Positions 1 to 5,646 of a stretch of 9,249 nucleotides of DNA are shown in pieces. Numbering within the stretch: position 1 is the stretch's first letter; every line of letters starts with the position of its first letter. The notes beneath the pieces were generated by a model. It worked only from the letters and a program-made list of their open reading frames with translations, had not been told where the DNA came from and searched no databases. Origin of the DNA: Synergistaceae bacterium (GTDB lineage Bacteria; Synergistota; Synergistia; Synergistales; Aminobacteriaceae); assembly GCA_009778055.1 (NCBI GenBank), contig WRKN01000094.1:1-9249 (forward strand), read 5' to 3'. A program made the translations under genes and the position numbers.

Positions 1-670
1 GAAGTCCCCACGGAGGGACGTAAAAAATCGCGGGCCTGCCGCGCTGGTTGGCCCGTTTCACAATCCATTTCGTCGCCGCGTAAGGAAGAAGCCGAAAATA
101 CCCTCCGCCGAAACCGGGCGTCATCGGAACCTCTATAATTTCCGGCGCATGGAGCGGACGGTGAATTACCGCCGGTACGCCCTTCCAGCCGTAATCCGGG
201 TGTCCGGAAAAAGGAACTACCGACGAGTCATATTTCAGGCCGAAAGACGCCAGCGCCTCAAGCGCCCACGCGGTTTTCTCCACTATGGAAAACGACGGCG
301 CCCTGTATCCCGCAACCGCCTCGCGGGGAATCCCGGCCGCAAGCACGGCGCCGAACGCGCGGGAAAGATCGGCCTCGAACATTTCCCGGCTCATCGACGT
401 GACGCGCTTGTGTTCATAGCCATGCAGACCGATTTCGTGGCCGGCGTCATGGATTTCGAGCACGAGTTCCGGGCATCGCTCCGCTATCCAGCCCAGCACA
501 AAAAACGTAGCCCGCGCCCCATGTTTTTTCAGGAGACGGAGAAGATACGCAACCGGGCACTCAATCCTGAGTTCCTGCCCGAGCCAGCTTGACGGCGGGA
601 AAAAGTCTCCCATGTTCGCCACGCAAAACCAGTCTTCCAAGTCTACCGTAAAGGCGTTCAGAACAGGCAC
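1..670 (-). CDS. Polysaccharide deacetylase, exosortase-locus (DUF3473-linked) type, 3' end cut by window
   Basis: The frame is open for 223 codons and runs off the left edge. It begins with a family-typical N-terminus, NAFTVDLEDWF (residues 5-15), carrying the acidic motif 1. ATFFVLGW follows at 54-61. The metal-binding H-x-x-x-H is in HEIGLHGYEH (78-87, H83 and H87). Then come YRAPSFSI (122-129), YDSSVVPF (147-154) and GGGYFRLLPY (188-197). This set matches the NodB-fold deacetylases often found in exosortase or exopolysaccharide loci, which remove acetyl groups from a surface glycan. The DUF3473 tail expected after this point lies outside the window. The closing motif reads FYVPPWGL (216-223), where the family has roughly FYLHPWEF, so the catalytic-site histidine is not seen. 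I chose GTG at 670, 12 bases after an AAGGA. GTG at 679 is possible but very close to it, and ATG at 613 would remove motif 1. It sits just behind the hydroxylase gene, probably on the same transcript. Confidence 0.85.
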   Translation of the reverse strand, partial: MPVLNAFTVDLEDWFCVANMGDFFPPSSWLGQELRIECPVAYLLRLLKKHGARATFFVLGWIAERCPELVLEIHDAGHEIGLHGYEHKRVTSMSREMFEADLSRAFGAVLAAGIPREAVAGYRAPSFSIVEKTAWALEALASFGLKYDSSVVPFSGHPDYGWKGVPAVIHRPLHAPEIIEVPMTPGFGGGYFRLLPYAATKWIVKRANQRGRPAIFYVPPWGL

Positions 671-686
671 TTGCCGCACCGTTCCT

Positions 687-2984
687 TCACGGCAGCTTCG
701 GATTCAGAAGCCCGAACAAATACTCGCCCCCCGCGGGGATTTTTTCGGCGAAAACCCCAAGCGCGTTGTCGAGCGCGGAAAGAAAAGCCGGCGCGCCGCC
801 GTTGCACGGCAGTTCCCCAAGGCTTTTCGCACCGAAAGCGCCGGCAGGGCACGGGTTTTCCATAATCTCAATCGTCCAGCCGGGGGTGTCCAGCGTGGTC
901 GGGACAAGATAAGAACTCATGCGCGACGTGCTGTAACGGCCTTCCGGCGTAATTGACAGGTCCTCTATGTGAGCCCACCCAAGGCTTTGCAGAATACCGC
1001 CGGCAAGCTGCCCCTCGGCCAGCGTCGGGTGTATGACGCGTCCTATCTCGGCAACTGCCGTCACATGCGCGGGGACGGCCTCGTAAGTGTCGGTATCGGC
1101 CTCCAGCTCGACCACCGTTGCGAGCCACGAATAGCCTTTGTACGCGTCGCCGGAAAATTTTTCGTCATTCCAGGGGTTTGCGTGACTTGCGGGCTTAGGC
1201 CCTTTGTATATCCCTTCGGCGGATAATTTCCCTTCCCCGTTCCTGGCAGCGAAAGCGCGAGCCGCGTCCAAAACCGTCAACTTCCCGCCGTTTTCCTCAC
1301 ACAGGTACTTTTGCAGCTTCTCCGTCATGTTACGGCAAGCATCATATACCGCGGCCCCCACGAACATCGTGGTGCGGGACGCCACAGTCGGCCCGCTGTC
1401 CGGAACCACGTCCGTGTCCGCCGGTAACGCGCGCACGAACTCTACTTCAATACCGAGCGCCTCGGCGGCTATCATGGGCAGCACGGTCGCCGAGCCCTGC
1501 CCCATGTCCACGCTGCTGCAAAGCACACGAAACAGGCCGTCCTTATAGTCAAGCCTGACCGTCGTCCCCATGTTGTCCTCGCCGCTGCCGGTGAACCCGC
1601 CGCCGTGCATGACCACGGAAAGCCCTATGCCTCGGCGCGCGCGTCCGCCGCGAGTGAGTCCGTCAGCTTGCCGCGCGGAGTAAGCGGCGCGTTTTTCGCG
1701 GTAGCCGGACAACTCCGCCGCGCGAAGCAGCACAGCCTCGGCGCTGACGCCTTCCTCCAGCCTCTGGTTGTGCGGCATGAGGTCTCCGTCGCGTATGACG
1801 TTCCTGAGGCGCAGGTCGAGGGGATCCATGCCGAGTATTTTCGCGGCTTTGTCCATGTTACGCTCAACGGCGAAGAAAACCTGGGGCGCTCCGAATCCCC
1901 TGAAGGCCCCGGTCGGCGGAGTGTTGGTGGCGATGGCCCGCCCGCGTATCATGGCGTTCGGAACCCGGTACGCCCCGGTTGCGTGGAGGGTGGCGCGCTG
2001 CAAAATCACGCGGGTCAGGGTGGTGTAGGCCCCGCCGTCCAAAAGCAAGTCCGCTTCCATCGCCACGAGAGCGCCGTCTTTCCTGAAGCCCATTTTTTGA
2101 CGTATTCTCGAAGGATGGCGTTTTGGGGTCGTCTCCAAATCTTCCTTACGGTCATAAACAAGTTTGACCGCGTGGCCGGACTTCCAGGCCAGAAGGGCCG
2201 CCCACGCCCCCATCATGGAGGAATAGTCCTCCTTGCCGCCGAAACCTCCGCCGGTCTCCGCCTGACGGACGACCACTTTATCCTTTGGCAGCCCCAGTAC
2301 CTGGACGACCGCGTTATGTACGTAGTAAGGGCACTGGAGGGAGAGAATTACCTCCATGCCGCCGTCCGGGAGGGGGATCGCCGCGGCGCCCTGAGTTTCC
2401 AGGTACATCTGTTCCTGCAAGCCCGTTTCGTATGTCCCCTCGACTACCACGTCGGACTCGGCGAAGCCTTTTTCCAAATCTCCGCACGCCACCCGGTACT
2501 CGTCGAGGATGTTGTCCTCGCCCCAGACTTTTACATTCGCCTCAAGCCCTTCGTCCAAAGTGAGGGCGGCGGGCAGGCGGTCTATTTCGGGCTTGACGGC
2601 GTCCAAGGCGGCCCGGAGGGTCTCCGCGTCCGGGGCGGCTATCAGGGCCAGAGCTTCCGTGGCGTATTTCACGTATTTTTCCGTAAGCGCCGGGTAGTCG
2701 TCGCGCACGATATGGATGAAGTTCCCGCCGGGTATGTCGGATGCCGTCAAAAATGTGACTTTGCTCCAATCAAAGGAAGGGTCTTTCACAAACCCCCTGA
2801 GTATCCCGTGCGGAACGCCGGAACGCACTATTCCTCCCACCCAGTGTCCGGGTAAATCGTAATCGTCTATGTAACCCGCGACGCCCGTGGCTTTCGGAAT
2901 CCCGTCCAGCCTGGGAATGGACTTGCCTATTATTTTGAACGTCGTACATGATCGTTTAGCAGGCAGTCTCAACACCTCCTTCAT
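687..2984 (-). CDS. Xanthine dehydrogenase-type molybdenum hydroxylase, molybdopterin-binding large subunit
   Basis: A 765-residue protein (numbering from ATG 2984) belonging to the xanthine dehydrogenase/aldehyde oxidase large-subunit family. It binds molybdopterin cytosine (or related) cofactor and hydroxylates a heterocycle or aldehyde. Family homology begins at IGKSIPRLDGIPKATG (about 19-34). Cofactor and active-site motifs follow: QEQMYLETQ (190-198), GGGFGGKED (245-253), AFRGFGAPQ (360-368), DMGQGS (493-498) and GAKSLGE (718-724). E252, R330 (in LQRATLH) and E724 align by eye with bovine xanthine oxidase Glu802, Arg880 and Glu1261. This favours a purine-like substrate over an aldehyde. 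The length is normal and the C-terminus looks complete. The 2Fe-2S and FAD subunits it needs are not in the window. The start is uncertain: the frame extends to TTG 3080, but that crosses the regulator's promoter. ATG 2984 has GGAG 5 bases upstream. A stronger AAGGAGG lies inside codons 2-4 and points to CTG 2966. The true substrate is unknown. Confidence 0.9.
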   Translation of the reverse strand: MKEVLRLPAKRSCTTFKIIGKSIPRLDGIPKATGVAGYIDDYDLPGHWVGGIVRSGVPHGILRGFVKDPSFDWSKVTFLTASDIPGGNFIHIVRDDYPALTEKYVKYATEALALIAAPDAETLRAALDAVKPEIDRLPAALTLDEGLEANVKVWGEDNILDEYRVACGDLEKGFAESDVVVEGTYETGLQEQMYLETQGAAAIPLPDGGMEVILSLQCPYYVHNAVVQVLGLPKDKVVVRQAETGGGFGGKEDYSSMMGAWAALLAWKSGHAVKLVYDRKEDLETTPKRHPSRIRQKMGFRKDGALVAMEADLLLDGGAYTTLTRVILQRATLHATGAYRVPNAMIRGRAIATNTPPTGAFRGFGAPQVFFAVERNMDKAAKILGMDPLDLRLRNVIRDGDLMPHNQRLEEGVSAEAVLLRAAELSGYREKRAAYSARQADGLTRGGRARRGIGLSVVMHGGGFTGSGEDNMGTTVRLDYKDGLFRVLCSSVDMGQGSATVLPMIAAEALGIEVEFVRALPADTDVVPDSGPTVASRTTMFVGAAVYDACRNMTEKLQKYLCEENGGKLTVLDAARAFAARNGEGKLSAEGIYKGPKPASHANPWNDEKFSGDAYKGYSWLATVVELEADTDTYEAVPAHVTAVAEIGRVIHPTLAEGQLAGGILQSLGWAHIEDLSITPEGRYSTSRMSSYLVPTTLDTPGWTIEIMENPCPAGAFGAKSLGELPCNGGAPAFLSALDNALGVFAEKIPAGGEYLFGLLNPKLP
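2975..2981 (-). promoter_or_regulatory. Strong Shine-Dalgarno sequence inside the hydroxylase reading frame
   Basis: The minus strand reads AAGGAGG here, the best ribosome-binding sequence near the hydroxylase start. It lies just after ATG 2984, not before it. The in-frame codons downstream are TTG (2972, 2 bases away) and CTG (2966, 8 bases away). The next ATG, at 2949, is out of frame. Either the gene starts at a rare CTG, or the start region has been rearranged, or ATG 2984 is used and the match is incidental. Confidence 0.45.
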
Positions 2985-2998
2985 CATCACTCCATGAT

Positions 2999-3028
2999 AG
3001 TATAATCCGTAAGACCGCGCCGGAGCAA
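2999..3028 (-). promoter_or_regulatory. Candidate promoter for the molybdenum hydroxylase
   Basis: On the minus strand, TTGCTC (3028-3023) and TATACT (3004-2999) are 18 bases apart, a good fit to a housekeeping sigma promoter. Transcription would begin near 2992. That would leave almost no leader before ATG 2984 and would fit a start after the AAGGAGG at 2981-2975 better. The plus strand also reads TATAAT at 3001-3006, without a convincing -35 box. This is a sequence match only. Confidence 0.4.
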
Positions 3029-3085
3029 TAGAGGCTTCTCTCAATAGGGCATGAACGCTCTCTGACTTAATATTTGACAATAGAG
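3026..3085. repeat. Three copies of CAATAGRG in the divergent control region
   Basis: CAATAGAG occurs at 3026-3033, CAATAGGG at 3042-3049 and CAATAGAG at 3078-3085, all on the plus strand. The first copy overlaps the -35 box proposed for the hydroxylase. The third overlaps the TTGACA proposed for the regulator gene. That placement would suit an operator controlling both directions. Three 8-base near-matches in 60 bases are suggestive, but chance is not excluded. Confidence 0.3.
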
Positions 3086-3102
3086 TTAGAAAATGTTAGA
3101 AA
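3074..3102 (+). promoter_or_regulatory. Candidate promoter of the AlbA_2/HATPase regulator gene
   Basis: A perfect TTGACA stands at 3074-3079. Seventeen bases later, TAGAAA (3097-3102) matches 4 of 6 positions of the -10 consensus. Transcription would start near 3109, about 45 bases before ATG 3154. The -10 element lies inside the second unit of a tandem repeat, so whatever binds the repeat should affect initiation here. Confidence 0.55.
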
Positions 3103-3134
3103 GAGTTAGAAAATGTTAGAAAGAGTTAGAAACG
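3085..3134 (+). repeat. Five tandem 10-bp repeats (GTTAGAAANN), likely operator
   Basis: Five head-to-tail units begin at 3085, 3095, 3105, 3115 and 3125. All share GTTAGAAA. The last two bases alternate AT, GA, AT, GA and end with CG, so the block is also a 20-bp unit repeated two and a half times. The 10-bp period places each unit on the same face of the helix. The block covers the presumed -10 box and the start of the leader of the divergent regulator gene, which has a C-terminal helix-turn-helix. The simplest reading is a cooperative binding site for that protein. No interspersed unique spacers are present, so it is not a CRISPR array. Confidence 0.8.
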
Positions 3135-3153
3135 CTATCGCGAGGTAAATGAA

Positions 3154-4482
3154 ATGAGTGAAACTGCCCTGAGAGAAAGTGAAGCGGTAGAATTGAAGTC
3201 GGTCGTCGTGGACGACATCAAAAAAGAAATCATTGCGTTTGCTAACGGCGGCGGCGGTATGTTATATGTCGGCGTTGCCGATAACGGCGATGTCGTTGGC
3301 CTGGCTGACGCTGATAAAGACCTGGCTGACGTAAACAATATGCTTCGCGACGGAATAAAGCCTGACATTACCCTGTTTGCGCAAAGCAAGATCGACCGGA
3401 TCGGAGATAAGCGCATAATTCGGATAGATGTGCAAAGCGGTGTCGAACGTCCGTATTATCTTACGGGAAAAGGCATACGCCCGGAGGGAGTGTATGTCCG
3501 TCACGGCGCCGCGTCGGTTCCGGCGACGCAAACCGCGATTCGCAGGATGATTCGTGAAACCGACGGCGACAGCTATGAAAAACTGCGCTCAACTGAGCAA
3601 GACCTGACGTTTACGTCAGCGGAAGCCGAATTTTCAAAGCGAAATGTTGCGTTCGGGGATTCGCAAATGGCGGCGCTCGGGATGACGAGTACCGGCAAAA
3701 TCTATACCCACCTCGCGTTACTATTGTCGGAGCAGTGCGTTCACACAATTAAGGCGGCGGTATTCCAGGACACGACGCAGCAGGTTTTCAAAGATCGCCG
3801 TGAGTTCGGAGGGTCTTTGTTCAAACAGATTAACGAGGTCTACGATTTTCTCGACTTGAACAACAAAACCAAGGCTACTTTTGATAAGCTCCTGCGAATC
3901 GACAAACGCGATTATCCCGAAACCGCGTTGCGCGAGACGCTCTTAAATGCCGTAGTCCACCGCGAATACGCAACAAGCGGGAGTATATTGATAAAGATAT
4001 TCTCCGATCGCGTCGAATTCATCTCGCCCGGCGGGCTGGTCAGCGGCATAGAGCTCGACGACATAATGAGCGGCTATTCAGCGTGCCGCAATACCGCTCT
4101 CTCGGCGGTGTTTTACCGGCTGCGGCTTATCGAGTCCTACGGCACAGGCATCTTGAAAATATTTGAAACGTATAAATCCTCATCCGCGCGGCCGAGGATT
4201 GAGGTGACGCCTAACGTGTTCAAAATGATACTGCCTAATTTGAACACTTCCGCAGCAAATGATTTTTCGGGAACAGCGCCGACGCCGCAAGAAAACGTCT
4301 TGAAGTTTGTGCGCGAACACGGCTCAATAACCCGCAAGCAGACAGAACAGCTCCTCGGCGCGTCGCAGACGGCGGCTGGCGTAATGCTTCGCAGAATGAC
4401 GGAGAACGGCGACCTGACAAAGCACGGTAGCTCACGCAACGCGCGGTACTTTCAAACTCCGGCGACGACCTCCATGACATAA
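3154..4482 (+). CDS. AlbA_2 (Schlafen-like) / GHKL ATPase / helix-turn-helix putative regulator
   Basis: A 442-residue protein of the family often annotated as a RecG-like or putative transcriptional regulator (COG2865 type). The N-terminal AlbA_2 domain covers about 8-135 (ESEAVELK, AFANGGGGMLYVGVADNG, then GVYVRHGAASVPA at 112-124). A family-typical linker follows (ETDGDSYEKLRS, KDRREFGGSLFKQIN). The HATPase_c_4 domain covers about 250-362. It has the E-x-x-x-N box in ETLLNAVVHREY (261-272), SPGGL (291-295) and ESYGTGILKIF (327-337). A winged-helix-like HTH lies at about 378-432. The start is fixed by GAGG 8 bases upstream of ATG. The biochemical role is not firmly established for the family; ATP-dependent regulation is inferred. 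Homologues usually stop soon after a GSSRNxRY-like end. Here nine further residues are read from the antisense strand of the dehydrogenase 3' end, suggesting loss of the original stop. It is the only confident plus-strand gene in the window, so acquisition or insertion is plausible. Confidence 0.87.
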   Translation: MSETALRESEAVELKSVVVDDIKKEIIAFANGGGGMLYVGVADNGDVVGLADADKDLADVNNMLRDGIKPDITLFAQSKIDRIGDKRIIRIDVQSGVERPYYLTGKGIRPEGVYVRHGAASVPATQTAIRRMIRETDGDSYEKLRSTEQDLTFTSAEAEFSKRNVAFGDSQMAALGMTSTGKIYTHLALLLSEQCVHTIKAAVFQDTTQQVFKDRREFGGSLFKQINEVYDFLDLNNKTKATFDKLLRIDKRDYPETALRETLLNAVVHREYATSGSILIKIFSDRVEFISPGGLVSGIELDDIMSGYSACRNTALSAVFYRLRLIESYGTGILKIFETYKSSSARPRIEVTPNVFKMILPNLNTSAANDFSGTAPTPQENVLKFVREHGSITRKQTEQLLGASQTAAGVMLRRMTENGDLTKHGSSRNARYFQTPATTSMT

Positions 4483-5609
4483 TCGCTGAACTCTTTGTTG
4501 GTAGCTCCGTCGCTTCGGCCGGTGAGCCTTACCTTCTTTTCGGTTATCGCGCAGATGTCCATAGCTTTTTGCAGCTTGCCGGCCTCATCGGCGTATCCGA
4601 TATGGGCGAGCAGCATTTGCGCGGCGCGCAGCATACTCGAAGGGTCGGCGTAAATTTCGCGCCCCTCCTCCACCATTCGCGGCGCGGAGCCGTGTATGGC
4701 CTCAAACATGGCGTACTGCCTGCCGATGTTGGCGCTTCCCGCCGTGCCCACGCCGCCTTGGAACTCCGCGGCCTCGTCGGTGAGGATGTCGCCATAGAGG
4801 TTGGGGAGTACCATGACCTGAAAATCTTTGCGCCGCTTCTCGTCAATCAGCTTGGCGGTCATTATGTCGATATACCAGTCGTCAAACTCGATCCCCGGAT
4901 ATTCTTTCGCGATTTCCTTGCAGATTTTCAGGAATTTGCCGTCGGTTGTCTTGATGACGTTGGCTTTTGTCACGGCGGTCACTCGGGTTCTGCCGTTCTT
5001 TTCGGCGTAATCGAACGCCGCCCTCACTATCCTTTCCGTGCCCTGAGTGGTGGCAACGGTGAAATCTATGGCTAGGTCGCCGTCAACCTCAATCCCGCTG
5101 CTGCCCAGAACGTAAGCGCCTTCGGTGTTTTCCCTGAAAAACGTCCAGTCGATGCCAAGCTCGGGCACGCGCACGGGGCGCACGTTCGCGAAAAGGTCAA
5201 GCTCTTTCCGCATTGCCACGTTGGCGCTTTCGACGTTCGCCCAGGGGCCGCCGGCCTGCGGAGTGGTCGTGGGGCCTTTCAGGATGACGTGGCATTTTTT
5301 AAGCTCGGCCAGCACGTCGTCCGGAATCGCCGAGCCCGCTTTAACGCGGTTTTCGATCGTCAGGCCGTCAATAGCGCGGATGGAGACCTTGCCTGCGGAG
5401 ATTTCCTTTGCCAATAAAAACTCCAGCACCCGGCTTGACTGCGCGGTTATCGCGGGACCTATCCCGTCGCCGCCCACAGTCCCGATTATGATTTCAGGCA
5501 GCGCGCCGTAATTTATAAACTCCTTGACGGACTTGATTCTTTCGACGCGCTTAAGCTGCTCTTCTATCAATAAAGCAAATTTTTGCGCCGCGGCAGCTAT
5601 TTTATCCAT
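4452..5609 (-). CDS. icd: Isocitrate dehydrogenase (isocitrate/isopropylmalate dehydrogenase family)
   Basis: A 385-residue beta-decarboxylating dehydrogenase that oxidises isocitrate to 2-oxoglutarate and CO2 in the cytoplasm. The substrate site matches E. coli Icd by eye. S128, N130 and R134 (in ESANVAMRKELD) correspond to S113/N115/R119. R144 lies in NVRPVR. R159 and Y166 lie in FRENTEGAY. K215 lies in VTKANVIK. The metal-site aspartates D274 and D278 lie in NLYGDILTDEAAEF. The serine/asparagine pair favours isocitrate over isopropylmalate or homoisocitrate. After HGSAP (306-310) the cofactor-selecting pair is R311-M312, neither the Asp-Ile of NAD enzymes nor the Lys-Tyr of E. coli NADP enzyme, so the coenzyme is not assigned. 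About 38 residues precede the usual N-terminus (PEIIIGTVGGDGIGP) and look helical. GAGGG lies 7 bases before the ATG. It is the last gene of the citrate operon. Its final 31 bases overlap the convergent regulator gene. Confidence 0.9.
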   Translation of the reverse strand: MDKIAAAAQKFALLIEEQLKRVERIKSVKEFINYGALPEIIIGTVGGDGIGPAITAQSSRVLEFLLAKEISAGKVSIRAIDGLTIENRVKAGSAIPDDVLAELKKCHVILKGPTTTPQAGGPWANVESANVAMRKELDLFANVRPVRVPELGIDWTFFRENTEGAYVLGSSGIEVDGDLAIDFTVATTQGTERIVRAAFDYAEKNGRTRVTAVTKANVIKTTDGKFLKICKEIAKEYPGIEFDDWYIDIMTAKLIDEKRRKDFQVMVLPNLYGDILTDEAAEFQGGVGTAGSANIGRQYAMFEAIHGSAPRMVEEGREIYADPSSMLRAAQMLLAHIGYADEAGKLQKAMDICAITEKKVRLTGRSDGATNKEFSDYVMEVVAGV

Positions 5610-5619
5610 GAGAACACCC

Positions 5620-5646
5620 TCTCATCATATTTTTCTCATCATATTT
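5620..5646. repeat. 13-bp direct repeat at the aconitase/isocitrate dehydrogenase junction
   Basis: TCTCATCATATTT occurs at 5620-5632 and again at 5634-5646, 14 bases apart, as from a small tandem duplication. On the minus strand it encodes the aconitase tail INMMRKI and its stop, and it reaches into the GAGGG that serves the dehydrogenase. Slippage here would change the aconitase end and the spacing between the two genes. Confidence 0.7.

Noticed and set aside
149..592. Plus-strand frame of 147 codons
   Set aside because: It is antisense to the deacetylase, whose conserved motifs are unmistakable on the minus strand.
1605..2855. Long open frame of 416 codons on the plus strand
   Set aside because: It is antisense to the well-supported hydroxylase, has no recognisable domain, and its composition is what a G+C-rich reverse complement gives.
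2985..3080. N-terminal extension of the hydroxylase to TTG 3080
   Set aside because: It would run through the regulator's -35 box and both candidate promoter elements, lacks a ribosome site, and has no family homology.
3085..3134. CRISPR array or phase-variable coding repeat
   Set aside because: Units are 10 bp without spacers and lie outside any supported reading frame.
3154..4482. ATP-dependent DNA helicase RecG
   Set aside because: No helicase Walker or DEAD-type motifs are present; the name is a common misannotation of AlbA_2/HATPase proteins.
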